From Acinetobacter modestus (lineage in GTDB: Bacteria; Pseudomonadota; Gammaproteobacteria; Pseudomonadales; Moraxellaceae): a DNA stretch of 64,000 nt. Made by a program: the position numbers and the translations under genes. The notes below the pieces were generated by a model. The model ran no database searches. It saw only the letters and a list, made by a program, of their open reading frames with translations, and was not told the DNA's origin. The stretch lies in assembly GCF_014636095.1 (NCBI RefSeq), contig NZ_BMDV01000003.1, positions 124,001 through 188,000 of the forward strand, given 5' to 3'. Shown here one piece after another: positions 1 through 8,576 of the stretch; the stretch's first letter is position 1, and every line of letters begins with the position of its first letter.

Positions 1-1190
1 ATACGCGTTTATCAGGTTATATTCTAGAAGCAGCTCTTCAAGCAGGTTTAAATGCGGCAGGTGTGTATGTACATTTGTTGGGGCCATTACCAACGCCTGC
101 AATAGCGCATTTAACACGTGCTTTGCATGCACATGCAGGTATTGTGATTTCAGCATCACATAACCCTTATTTTGATAATGGGATTAAATTTTTCTCAGGT
201 GAAGGTAAAAAACTCCCAGATGCCTTACAAAATGAGATCAATCAAGAATTAGAAAAAGATTTAGTGGTTGATGATACGGCTAACCTAGGTAAAAGTGTTC
301 GCGTAAAAGATGCAAATGGCCGATACATCGAATTCTGTAAATCAACATTTCCATACCACTTCGATCTTAGTAATCTCAAAATTGTAGTGGATTGTGCTAA
401 TGGCGCAGCATATAGCGTTGGTCCTTCAGTTTTTAGAGAGCTAGGTGCAAAAGTAATCCCGCTTTTTAATGAACCAGATGGTTTAAATATCAATGAAAAT
501 TGTGGATCAACCCATCCTGAATTTCTACAAAAGGCCGTGGTTGATCACCAAGCCGATTTAGGTATTGCATTTGATGGTGATGCAGATCGTGTCGTAATGG
601 TAGATAAAAATGGTCAACTGGTAGATGGTGATCATATTCTGTATATCCTTGCTACTCAGGCTAAAAATAAACCAGCAGGTATTGTTGGAACAGTCATGAG
701 TAATATGGCACTTGAGTTAGCATTACAGAAAGCGGATGTCGGTTTTGTACGCGCAAAAGTCGGTGACCGCTATGTATTACAGGCATTAGAAGAAAATGGT
801 TGGGTCACAGGTGGTGAGCCTTCAGGTCATATCTTAACGTTGGATAAGAGCACAACTGGTGATGCGATTATTGCCGCTCTACAAGTGTTAACGGTGATGG
901 TTGAGCAAGCCAAAGCATTACATGAATTAGTTGCAGACTTTGAATTATTTCCACAGGTGTTAATCAATGTTCGTTTACAGCATATGATTGATCCATATGC
1001 TGTTCCCGCTCTTGTTGCTGAATTTGAAAAAGCTGAACAACAATTAACTGGGCGTGGACGTATTTTGATTCGTAAATCAGGTACTGAACCTGTGATTCGA
1101 GTTATGGTAGAAGGAGATCAACAGCAGGAAGTGGATGCCATCGCAAATCATTTAGCCGATGCAGTTAGAGCTCATGCTCAAGCTGCTTAA
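1..1190 (+). CDS. glmM: Phosphoglucosamine mutase, 5' end cut off by window
   Basis: GlmM converts glucosamine-6-phosphate to glucosamine-1-phosphate in the cytoplasm, on the way to UDP-GlcNAc for peptidoglycan and LPS. The reading frame is open from base 3, so the start lies left of the window. Visible family motifs are the phosphoserine loop SASHNP (about nt 150-167), the metal-binding DGDADR (about nt 573-590), the sugar-binding GEPSGH, and the C-terminal phosphate-binding [12 protein letters not shown]. It is followed 12 bp later by pdxH in the same direction, so they are probably co-transcribed. Assignment is secure; only the N-terminus is missing. Confidence 0.97.
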   Translation, partial: TRLSGYILEAALQAGLNAAGVYVHLLGPLPTPAIAHLTRALHAHAGIVISASHNPYFDNGIKFFSGEGKKLPDALQNEINQELEKDLVVDDTANLGKSVRVKDANGRYIEFCKSTFPYHFDLSNLKIVVDCANGAAYSVGPSVFRELGAKVIPLFNEPDGLNINENCGSTHPEFLQKAVVDHQADLGIAFDGDADRVVMVDKNGQLVDGDHILYILATQAKNKPAGIVGTVMSNMALELALQKADVGFVRAKVGDRYVLQALEENGWVTGGEPSGHILTLDKSTTGDAIIAALQVLTVMVEQAKALHELVADFELFPQVLINVRLQHMIDPYAVPALVAEFEKAEQQLTGRGRILIRKSGTEPVIRVMVEGDQQQEVDAIANHLADAVRAHAQAA

Positions 1191-1202
1191 AGGAGAGTAA
1201 TA

Positions 1203-1856
1203 ATGAATGATGTCATTAAAGACCTGAGTGAACTTCGTTTAAGTTATGAACAAGGTGAGTTACATGAATCCCAGATTAGTGTAAATCCCCATGAGCAATT
1301 CTTGAATTGGTTCAATCATGCACTCACTGCTCAATTACATGAACCGTATGCGATGTCTTTGGCGACAGCAAATGCTCAAGGTCGCCCACACGTGCGAACT
1401 GTTCTGTTACGTGGTGCGACAGAAGCTGGTTATGATTTTTACACCAATTATGATAGTCAGAAAGGATTAGACCTTGCGGAAAATCCTTATGCTGAACTTT
1501 TATTTTACTGGCCGAGTTTAGAGCGTCAGGTGCGTATTGGTGGTCAGGTTTCCAAGATTCCAGAACAGGAATCGACGGATTATTACCATAAGCGTCCACG
1601 TGATAGTCAAATTGCAGCACATATTAGTACGCCACAAAGTGGTGTCATTGAAAGCCGTGAGTTATTACAACAGCGTTTTCAAAACTTACAAAACCAAGTG
1701 CACGAAGCTGAGTTGGATAAACCCGAATTTTGGGGTGGTTATCGCTTAGATGCAGATTATTATGAATTCTGGCAAGGACGACCAAACCGTTTACATGATC
1801 GTTTAAGTTATGAAAAACAAAATGGACTTTGGATTATTCAACGCTTGATGCCATAA
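1203..1856 (+). CDS. pdxH: Pyridoxamine/pyridoxine 5'-phosphate oxidase
   Basis: FMN-dependent enzyme that oxidises pyridoxine- or pyridoxamine-5'-phosphate to pyridoxal-5'-phosphate (vitamin B6 synthesis and salvage). The 217-residue length matches the family (218 in E. coli). Visible are the FMN-phosphate segment RTVLLRG, FYTNYDSQKG, and the C-terminal signature EFWQGRPNRLHDR. An AGGAGAG ribosome site lies a few bases before the ATG. The stop codon abuts the recJ ATG with no gap, which points to a glmM-pdxH-recJ transcript and probable translational coupling to recJ. Confidence 0.97.
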   Translation: MNDVIKDLSELRLSYEQGELHESQISVNPHEQFLNWFNHALTAQLHEPYAMSLATANAQGRPHVRTVLLRGATEAGYDFYTNYDSQKGLDLAENPYAELLFYWPSLERQVRIGGQVSKIPEQESTDYYHKRPRDSQIAAHISTPQSGVIESRELLQQRFQNLQNQVHEAELDKPEFWGGYRLDADYYEFWQGRPNRLHDRLSYEKQNGLWIIQRLMP

Positions 1857-3557
1857 ATGACCATGATTCAAATTCAACAAAGACCATTTTTGACACGCCC
1901 TGAACAATTTCAGGGCGTGCCTACGTTTATTGCAGAAATATTGGCGAGACGTGGAGTGCAATCGGAACAAGAGCTTGAGCTAAAACTCAAGCATTTATTG
2001 CCACCTGATCTCAAAGGATTAGATCAAGCCGTTGAATTAATTGATCAAGCCATTGATCAAGAAAAACAGATCGTAATTGTTGGTGACTATGATGCGGATG
2101 GTGCGACCAGTACTGCATTGATGATCTTAGTTCTTAAAGAAATGGGGGCGAACGTTGAATATTTAGTGCCTGATCGCTTTAAGTATGGTTATGGCTTAAC
2201 CCCTAAAATTGCTGAGTTGGCAAAGCAAAGCCATCAGCCAGATATTTTGATTACCGTGGACAATGGTATATCGAGCCATGCAGGGGTGGAGACTGCTCAA
2301 GCTTTAGGGATGCAGGTCATCATTACCGATCATCATTTGACGACAAAACCTACGCCAAACGCTGAAGCAGTGGTCAATCCGAATCAACTGGGTTGCATTT
2401 TTCCAAGTAAAGCACTGGCAGGTGTTGGCGTTGCTTTTTATGTACTAGCAAAATTAGCCAGTTACCGCTCTCAGCAGGGAAAAAGTACCAGTAAAGTCAC
2501 TCAGTATTTAGATTTGGTTGCATTGGGAACTTATGCTGATGTTGCATCGCTTGATTATAATAACCGTATTTTAGTAGATGCTGGCTTAAAACGAATTCAG
2601 CAATATCAATGTCGCGCAGGAATTTTAGCATTATTGGATATTGCAAAACGAGACGCTGCAAGTTTACGCGCTCAAGATTTAGGTTTCGTGATCGGTCCTC
2701 GAATCAATGCGGCTGGTCGTATGGAGAGCATGCGAATTGGGATCGAGAGTTTATTAGCTCCAGATCTAGAAACAGCCTATCCAATTGCACAGCAGCTCAA
2801 TCAACTGAATGTAGAACGTCGTCAAGTTGAAGCTGAGATGAAACAGCAAGCGATTAGTGCATTACAGCATGTACAGCTACAAGCAGATTCTTTACCTGCC
2901 GCATTGGTGATGTTTGATGAACAGTGGCATCAAGGGGTAATAGGGATTGTAGCTGGGCGTCTAAAAGAACAGTTTCACCGACCAAGTTTAGTATTTGCTC
3001 CTGATGAAGATGGGATACATATTAAAGGCTCTGCACGTTCGATTGAAGGTATTCATATTCGCGATACTATTGAGCAAGTCGCAGAACAATACCCACATTT
3101 AGTTAGCCATTTTGGTGGTCATGCCGCAGCAGCAGGTTTGACCTTAAAAAAAGACAATTTTGATGAATTTAAAATAGTTTTTATTCAATCGATTGCTGAA
3201 ATGGATGAAAACTTATTCCAAGCGACTCTATGGACAGATGGTGAGTTAACAGATGCTACTTTACATCTTGAAACGCTAGACTGGATTGATCGGCTAGGTC
3301 CTTGGGGACAAAAATTTCCAATTCCTCAATTTGAGGGAAGATTTAAAGTGATGGATTATCGCTGGCTTAAAGATCAGCATTTAAAACTGAAAGTATCTTT
3401 AGGACAGCAAATTATCGATGCAATCGCTTTTAATGCCATGGACCGTTTTAAATTTAATCCAATGCTTGGTTATGTTGATCTAGTTTATACATTGGAACGT
3501 AACGTTTTTAATGGCAATACGAGTTTGCAATTGCAAATATCACATCTCGCACAATAA
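1857..3557 (+). CDS. recJ: Single-stranded-DNA-specific 5'-3' exonuclease RecJ
   Basis: RecJ degrades single-stranded DNA 5' to 3' in mismatch repair, RecF-pathway recombination and stalled-fork processing. The 566-residue protein shows the DHH-family metal motifs GDYDADG (residues 76-82) and TDHH (157-160), the DHHA1 motif GGHAAAAG near residue 420, and a C-terminal OB-like region. The first ATG directly follows the pdxH stop; a second ATG two codons later (1863) is equally possible. It is followed by a strong terminator and closes the glmM-pdxH-recJ group. Confidence 0.96.
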   Translation: MTMIQIQQRPFLTRPEQFQGVPTFIAEILARRGVQSEQELELKLKHLLPPDLKGLDQAVELIDQAIDQEKQIVIVGDYDADGATSTALMILVLKEMGANVEYLVPDRFKYGYGLTPKIAELAKQSHQPDILITVDNGISSHAGVETAQALGMQVIITDHHLTTKPTPNAEAVVNPNQLGCIFPSKALAGVGVAFYVLAKLASYRSQQGKSTSKVTQYLDLVALGTYADVASLDYNNRILVDAGLKRIQQYQCRAGILALLDIAKRDAASLRAQDLGFVIGPRINAAGRMESMRIGIESLLAPDLETAYPIAQQLNQLNVERRQVEAEMKQQAISALQHVQLQADSLPAALVMFDEQWHQGVIGIVAGRLKEQFHRPSLVFAPDEDGIHIKGSARSIEGIHIRDTIEQVAEQYPHLVSHFGGHAAAAGLTLKKDNFDEFKIVFIQSIAEMDENLFQATLWTDGELTDATLHLETLDWIDRLGPWGQKFPIPQFEGRFKVMDYRWLKDQHLKLKVSLGQQIIDAIAFNAMDRFKFNPMLGYVDLVYTLERNVFNGNTSLQLQISHLAQ

Positions 3558-3560
3558 AAA

Positions 3561-3587
3561 AATCCGCTCAGTAGAGCGGATTTTTTT
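3561..3587. terminator. Bidirectional intrinsic terminator between recJ and porin gene
   Basis: A 9-bp perfect stem, AATCCGCTC/GAGCGGATT, with loop AGTA, is flanked by an A-run on the left and a T-run on the right. It can therefore end both the rightward recJ transcript and the leftward porin transcript. Confidence 0.9.
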
Positions 3588-3602
3588 ATCTAGCATAATT
3601 GC

Positions 3603-4370
3603 TTAGAAGCGGTATGCACCACGGATACCATAGGTATTATAGTCATCACCAAAACCAACACGACCTTCTAAGCTCACTTGTTGATTCAGGAATTTCTTCG
3701 CAGAGATACCCCATTCATCACGATTTGTTAGGTCGTTATTGTAATAATCTGCACCAACACTCAGTGTTTTATCTAGATAGTAGTCACCTTTAACACGGTA
3801 TTCATCTAGATCACCAAATGCACCATACGCTTCTAAGTTGACATCTTTTCCACCAACTTGAGTGACATATTTAGCACGTACAGTTGGATCAGCACCGTCT
3901 TTACCATTTTTCTCGTCGTAGCCTTTCACACCTAATGCAAGTAATAAGCCTGGAGCAGGTAAGTAACCAACTTCTGCGCCGTAGGTTGTTACTTTTTGAT
4001 CGATGGCAGTATTGTCTACTTCAAGCTCACTACGACCGACATTACCACTTAAATAGAAATCACTATTCGGTACGAAATATTCAACACCTGCGCCATATTT
4101 TGTATCTTTTACGCCACTATTGTCGGCATAGTTAACATTGGCTTTCACGTTGCTAGCACGGTTTAAGAACGCCGCTTCTGCAAGTGGTGCATTACGTGTT
4201 TGGACTGGATTGAAATAATAAGTACCATCTACGCCAAAACTATGAGTGTTATCATAATGATCCGGATCTGTATAAGTATATGAACCACCGACTTCAGCTT
4301 GATAAGCATGAGCAGTGCCTGTTACTGCAATCGCAGATAAAAGTGCTGATGCTATTGCTAATTTTTTCAT
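3603..4370 (-). CDS. Putative outer-membrane porin (Acinetobacter putative porin family)
   Basis: A 255-residue protein with a signal peptide (MKKLAIASALLSAIAVTGTAHA, cleavage likely after AHA), alternating beta-strand patterns and a terminal aromatic (GAYRF), which is the usual outer-membrane barrel signature. The start is the ATG at 4370, preceded by AGGGG; a longer reading to 4400 would spoil the signal peptide. It shares the segment PLAEAAFLNRASNV and overall layout with the porin-like gene at 18737-19606, so the two are paralogues. The substrate is unknown; I infer a membrane barrel and not a specific channel. Confidence 0.8.
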   Translation of the reverse strand: MKKLAIASALLSAIAVTGTAHAYQAEVGGSYTYTDPDHYDNTHSFGVDGTYYFNPVQTRNAPLAEAAFLNRASNVKANVNYADNSGVKDTKYGAGVEYFVPNSDFYLSGNVGRSELEVDNTAIDQKVTTYGAEVGYLPAPGLLLALGVKGYDEKNGKDGADPTVRAKYVTQVGGKDVNLEAYGAFGDLDEYRVKGDYYLDKTLSVGADYYNNDLTNRDEWGISAKKFLNQQVSLEGRVGFGDDYNTYGIRGAYRF

Positions 4371-4758
4371 GGTTATGCCCCTGTTGAGATAATGAACCAA
4401 ATGAATATTAATTACACGTTTTGTTACAACTTTTAGTCTAGAGAAAATTATTTAATCGTCAATCTTAAGAAAGTAACTGTACGGTACAAACGTAGATAAA
4501 ATGTAAATTTTAATTAATATATAATTGATTTTAAACAAAAAAAATTAGTGTTTTGATTTATTAAAACTTAGGATAGATTGTGTTGATTCGTATTTTTAGT
4601 GTAATCAGAGCCAATTTTAAACATGAAATTATATAAGCAAAACACATTTCCATGTATCTGATGAACTGCTGAATTTAGTTAAAAAGACATGGCTGTGTCG
4701 TACAAACCAGTTATGTTAAAATATTAGATTGAGTGAAAAATATTGTGAGAAAATACGC
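4371..4758. other. AT-rich divergent intergenic region between porin gene and prfB
   Basis: About 390 bp without a gene. It must hold the porin promoter (leftward) and the prfB promoter (rightward). A -10-like TTAAAAT lies near 4715-4721, some 40 bp before the prfB start, with only a weak -35. I see no RNA gene, repeat or hairpin-plus-T-run here. Confidence 0.5.
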
Positions 4759-5854
4759 GTGGAAATTAATCCGTACTTAGTCCAACTGAAAGATTTATCT
4801 GATCGTAGCCAAACACTACGGGGGTATCTTTGACTACGATCTAAAGGCTGAGCGTTTAGAAGAAGTTTTAAGAGAACTAGAAGACCCAACGATTTGGAAT
4901 GATCAGAGTCGTGCGCAAGCCATTGCGAAAGAAAAGGGCAGTTTAGAAAATACTTTAGGTGTATTTGATCGTCTTGCAGAGCAGCTAGATGATGCTAAAG
5001 CCATGCTTGATCTGGCTGTAGAAGCCGATGATGAAACTTTACTAGAAGATGTTCAGGCTGAACTTGATAGCGCTGAACAGGCTTTAGGTAATTTAGAATT
5101 CCGCCGCATGTTTAGTAATCCAATGGATCCAAATCCATGTTTCCTTGAAATTCAATCAGGTTCTGGTGGTACAGAAGCACAAGACTGGGCATCGATGTTA
5201 CTGCGGATGTATCTGCGTTGGATCGAACGTCATGGCTTTAAAGCTGAATTGATGGAGGTGTCTGATGGTGACGTGGCAGGCATTAAATCTGCAACTATCC
5301 GTGTCGATGGCGAGTTTGCTTATGGCTGGTTACGTACCGAAAGCGGCGTACACCGTTTAGTACGTAAGTCACCATTTGACAGTAATAACAACCGTCATAC
5401 TTCATTCTCAGCGGTATTTATCTCACCTGAGATTGATGACAATATCGAAATTGATATTAATCCATCGGATGTCCGTACCGATACTTATCGTGCTTCGGGT
5501 GCGGGTGGTCAGCACATTAACAAAACTGATTCGGCAGTTCGTCTCACTCACGCACCAACGGGTATCGTAGTGGCATGTCAGAACCAACGTTCACAGCATG
5601 CGAACCGTGATCATGCGTGGAAGCAATTACGTGCCAAACTCTATGAGTTAGAAATGAGCAAACGTAATGAAGCAGCTCAAGCATTGGAAGACTCGAAGTC
5701 AGATATTGGTTGGGGAAGTCAGATTCGTTCTTATGTCTTAGATGATTCGCGTATCAAAGATTTGCGTACTGGTATTGAAAATTCAAATACTAAAGCAGTC
5801 TTAGATGGTGATTTAGATCGGTTTATTGAAGCAAGTTTGAAACAAGGTCTATAA
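4759..5854 (+). CDS. prfB: Peptide chain release factor 2, made by programmed +1 frameshift
   Basis: RF2 recognises UGA and UAA stop codons and triggers peptide release. Translation starts at GTG 4759 (GAG of GTGAGA lies 9 bases upstream) and runs 24 codons to an in-frame TGA at 4831-4833. Reading resumes one base later with GAC at 4832 and continues 340 codons, giving 364 residues (365 in E. coli). The anticodon-like SPF is at about 204-206 and the catalytic GGQ at 249-251. The residue corresponding to E. coli 246 is Ala (RASGAGGQ), not the Thr of E. coli K-12. A plain reading of one frame would miss the first 80 residues. Confidence 0.96.
4816..4834 (+). promoter_or_regulatory. RF2 autoregulatory +1 frameshift site
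   Basis: The string CGGGGGTATCTTTGAC contains an internal Shine-Dalgarno-like GGGGG, the slippery CTT codon, and the TGA stop followed by C (a poor termination context). This is the conserved RF2 autoregulation site: when RF2 is scarce the ribosome pauses on TGA and slips +1 to finish the protein. Confidence 0.96.
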
Positions 5855-5914
5855 GTTTCAATTAACTTAAAACGGCAATCTCGTTCAGCATTTGATAGTT
5901 AATCGAAAAAATAT

Positions 5915-5966
5915 GATATTAATATCGAAAAATATAGATATTAATATTTATAAAAATCGATATAAT
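5915..5966 (+). promoter_or_regulatory. Promoter with paired palindromic operators for the ArsR/OYE genes
   Basis: A perfect 12-bp palindrome GATATTAATATC (5915-5926) is followed by a near copy GATATTAATATT (5937-5948), starts 22 bp apart and so on the same face of the helix. A consensus -10 TATAAT lies at 5961-5966; the second palindrome sits where the -35 box would be. This suggests autorepression by the downstream ArsR-type protein; binding is inferred. Confidence 0.65.
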
Positions 5967-6016
5967 GATTTCAGATGCTGAACAAAGCTTTGCCTGTTGA
6001 GAAACGTGGTGAGTCT

Positions 6017-6319
6017 ATGGATATTGATGTTATAAGCAAGGCCTTAGCCAATCCATTACGTCGACAGATTTTGCAATGGCTGAAAGAGCCTGAGCAATTT
6101 TTACCGGTGCAAGAATGTGGTGGCAGTTTTGAACGAGGCGTATGTGCAGGTCATATTGAACGTCTAGGCAAAGTTGCACAATCAACCATGTCAAATCATT
6201 TGTCTGTGTTACAGCAGGCAGGTTTGATTCAAGTTGAGAAATACGGGCAGTGGTCCTATTTCACCAGAAACGAAGCTTTGATTCAGCAATACATCGAACA
6301 TTTAAAACAAACACTTTAA
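6017..6319 (+). CDS. ArsR-type winged-helix regulator with two cysteines
   Basis: A 100-residue DNA-binding repressor-like protein. Helix-turn-helix lies at about residues 53-71 (VAQSTMSNHLSVLQQAGLI), followed by the beta-wing KYGQWSYF. Cys34 and Cys43 lie in VQECGGSFERGVCAGHI just before the HTH. I chose ATG 6017, with GGTGAG 6-7 bases upstream; an upstream ATG at 5975 would fall almost at the transcription start predicted from TATAAT 5961-5966. It is 26 bp upstream of an Old Yellow Enzyme gene and likely controls it. The signal (metal or electrophile) is not known. Confidence 0.82.
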   Translation: MDIDVISKALANPLRRQILQWLKEPEQFLPVQECGGSFERGVCAGHIERLGKVAQSTMSNHLSVLQQAGLIQVEKYGQWSYFTRNEALIQQYIEHLKQTL

Positions 6320-6345
6320 GTGAATAAGTGTAAGTTGAGGCGATC

Positions 6346-7410
6346 ATGGCTGGACTAAATTCTGCGTTACAAGTGGGTGATTTTACGATTAAAAACCGTT
6401 TGGTTTTAGCACCTTTGACGAGAGCTCGTAGTGGTGTTGAGCGTGTTCCAAACGATTTAATGGTGGAATACTATCAACAACGTGCCAATGCGGGCTTAAT
6501 TATTACCGAAGCGACGGTGATTAGTCCGAAAGCTGTTGGCTATGCCAATACGCCAGGCTTATGGTCACAAGAACAAGCTCAAGCGTGGAACAAAATTGTT
6601 GAAGCAGTGCATGCGCAAGGTTCAAAGATTGTGGTTCAGCTATGGCACGTCGGTCGTATTTCACATCCTGACTTATTGGATGGTGATATTCCGGTTGCAC
6701 CAAGTGCGATTCAACCTGCGGGTGAAGTGAGTTTACTGCGTCCAAAACGTCCTTTCGTTACACCTCGTGCTTTATCGCATGAAGAAATCCAAGAAATCGT
6801 CGCACAATATAAACATGCGGCTGAGTTAGCGAAAGCAGCAGGTTTTGATGGTGTTGAGTTGCATGCAGCCAATGGTTATTTGATTGACCAATTCTTGCAA
6901 AGTACGACCAATCATCGTGATGATGAATACGGTGGTTCGATTGAAAATCGCGCACGTTTATTATTACAAGTGGTCGATGCATTTATTGAGGTTTGGGGTG
7001 CTGGGCGTGTGGGTGTTCACCTTGCACCACGTGCAGATTCACATGATATGGGCGATGCAGATCCATTAGCGACTTTTGGTTATGTGGTTGAGCAGTTAGA
7101 CCAACGTAATATTGGTTTTATTTTCACACGTGAATATGCAGCGGAAGATAGTTTACAGCCGCAACTCCGCCCTAAATTCAAAGGGGTGTGGATTGCTAAC
7201 GAGAAATTAACACCAGCTTCAGCAAAACAGATTTTAGAAACTAAGCAAGCAGATGCCGTGGCTTTTGGATTAGCTTATATTGCCAATCCAGATCTATTAG
7301 AACGTTTGGAACATGATTTGCCTTTAAATCAGGTTCAATTCGATACTTTATATGGCGCTGGTGCAGCGGGTTATACCGATTATCCAGCCTTTGAACAGCT
7401 AGAAGCTTAA
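6346..7410 (+). CDS. Old Yellow Enzyme family alkene reductase (NemA-like)
   Basis: FMN- and NAD(P)H-dependent reductase of activated C=C bonds and possibly of nitro compounds, cytoplasmic. The 354-residue TIM barrel shows HVGRISH and the family signature HAANGYLIDQFLQ followed by N.R.D.YGGSIENRAR, including the paired His/Asn that bind substrate. It sits directly behind the ArsR-type gene, forming a regulator/enzyme pair that probably responds to reactive electrophiles. A TetR-controlled analogue (NemR/NemA) is known in E. coli; use of an ArsR protein here is a variant. The exact substrate is unknown. Confidence 0.9.
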   Translation: MAGLNSALQVGDFTIKNRLVLAPLTRARSGVERVPNDLMVEYYQQRANAGLIITEATVISPKAVGYANTPGLWSQEQAQAWNKIVEAVHAQGSKIVVQLWHVGRISHPDLLDGDIPVAPSAIQPAGEVSLLRPKRPFVTPRALSHEEIQEIVAQYKHAAELAKAAGFDGVELHAANGYLIDQFLQSTTNHRDDEYGGSIENRARLLLQVVDAFIEVWGAGRVGVHLAPRADSHDMGDADPLATFGYVVEQLDQRNIGFIFTREYAAEDSLQPQLRPKFKGVWIANEKLTPASAKQILETKQADAVAFGLAYIANPDLLERLEHDLPLNQVQFDTLYGAGAAGYTDYPAFEQLEA

Positions 7411-7420
7411 GTAAAACAAA

Positions 7421-7456
7421 ACCCTCCTAGCAGGTTGAATCTGCGAGGAGGTTTCT
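7421..7456. terminator. Hairpin terminator between OYE gene and membrane SRPBCC gene
   Basis: Stem CCTCCTAGCAG (7423-7433) pairs with CTGCGAGGAGG (7441-7451) with one mismatch. It is flanked by A-rich sequence on the left and a short T-rich tail on the right, and probably serves both converging genes. Confidence 0.65.
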
Positions 7457-7462
7457 GACAAT

Positions 7463-8479
7463 TTAAGTTTGGTGTGTTTGTATAGCGCGTTCACTTCTAT
7501 TTTTGTAGAAATCCAGAATCACATTCGAAAAATCATGCACCATCAATTGTGCAATCTGATTGGCATAAAAATTGACTTCGGTGCTAATTCGATAATCAAT
7601 TTTTAGTGTGAGCTTAGTTTGCTGATCATTGATTGGTGTCAGTTCAAACGAGGTATATCGAAGATCAAAATACTTCCCTCCAATACTGACATGATCATCT
7701 AGCGCGCCTTGAGGAATGGAGGTTGGAGAGAAACGATAGGTCCAACTGAGATATTGATTAGGTTTGGATTGTTGAATGATTTCTTCAAAATGAATATTTT
7801 TTTGCCATGTTGAATATCGGATCAATCCTTCATTCGTTGGTTTAGTCAGCCCAGAAACAGGATAAGGCACACCAATGCTGTATAACACGCTTGGTTTAAA
7901 TTCATGTGGTTGAATATTGTCGGCATGATTGAGTTGTTGCCAAATGACCTTAGCAGGGGCATTGATGAGAATACTCCGATCAACATGATCATAATGCAGT
8001 TGGGTTTTCTCAGGGATAGGCAGCAGAATAAATGGTAATAATACGAGACTGTAAATGGCTTTATTGGGTTTCCATATTTTGTAACACAGCCCTTTCATGA
8101 ATAAAGCGCCAGTCAGCATACCGCCCAATAAAATTGGGGTCATAATTACAACGCAAATAGCACCTTCATGTAGTACAACTATCGAGAACAATAAGAGCAA
8201 AACGAGGAAAATAATAATCACTTTAAAACTTTGTATAAAGGAAACAGCCTTTCGGTAATTCTGGATATATACAATCAGTGCACCAATAATAAACGGAACC
8301 ACAAGTAAAAAACTGGCTTTCATTAATGCGCCTAAGTGACTGGCTAGAAGCGCCCATAAACAGCACAGTAACGCTAGAATTAAAAAAGGGAGGATAATTT
8401 GAAATGGGTGACGGGGTAGATATTCTTGTGTTGTTTCATCAGAAGGTTGCTTTATTTGTTTGAACCAATCAGATTGCAT
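7463..8479 (-). CDS. Membrane protein with C-terminal SRPBCC (START-like) domain
   Basis: The N-terminal half has about four to five hydrophobic helices (for example PFQIILPFLILALLCCLWAL and VIIIFLVLLLLFSIVVL). The C-terminal half, beginning near HYDHVDRSILINAPAKVIWQQL, reads as an SRPBCC/polyketide-cyclase-like ligand-binding domain. I chose ATG 8479 (TGAG eight bases upstream) over a TTG at 8491. No partner gene is adjacent. Function is unknown; the fusion suggests a membrane-tethered lipid or small-molecule binder, but this is inference. Confidence 0.7.
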   Translation of the reverse strand: MQSDWFKQIKQPSDETTQEYLPRHPFQIILPFLILALLCCLWALLASHLGALMKASFLLVVPFIIGALIVYIQNYRKAVSFIQSFKVIIIFLVLLLLFSIVVLHEGAICVVIMTPILLGGMLTGALFMKGLCYKIWKPNKAIYSLVLLPFILLPIPEKTQLHYDHVDRSILINAPAKVIWQQLNHADNIQPHEFKPSVLYSIGVPYPVSGLTKPTNEGLIRYSTWQKNIHFEEIIQQSKPNQYLSWTYRFSPTSIPQGALDDHVSIGGKYFDLRYTSFELTPINDQQTKLTLKIDYRISTEVNFYANQIAQLMVHDFSNVILDFYKNRSERAIQTHQT

Positions 8480-8576
8480 TGTTTTTCTCAAAATGGATTA
8501 TTCTCTGTCCTAAGATATCATTTTTCCTTATAAAGAAATATTTAATCAAAGTGCAACATACAATAATCAATTGTCA

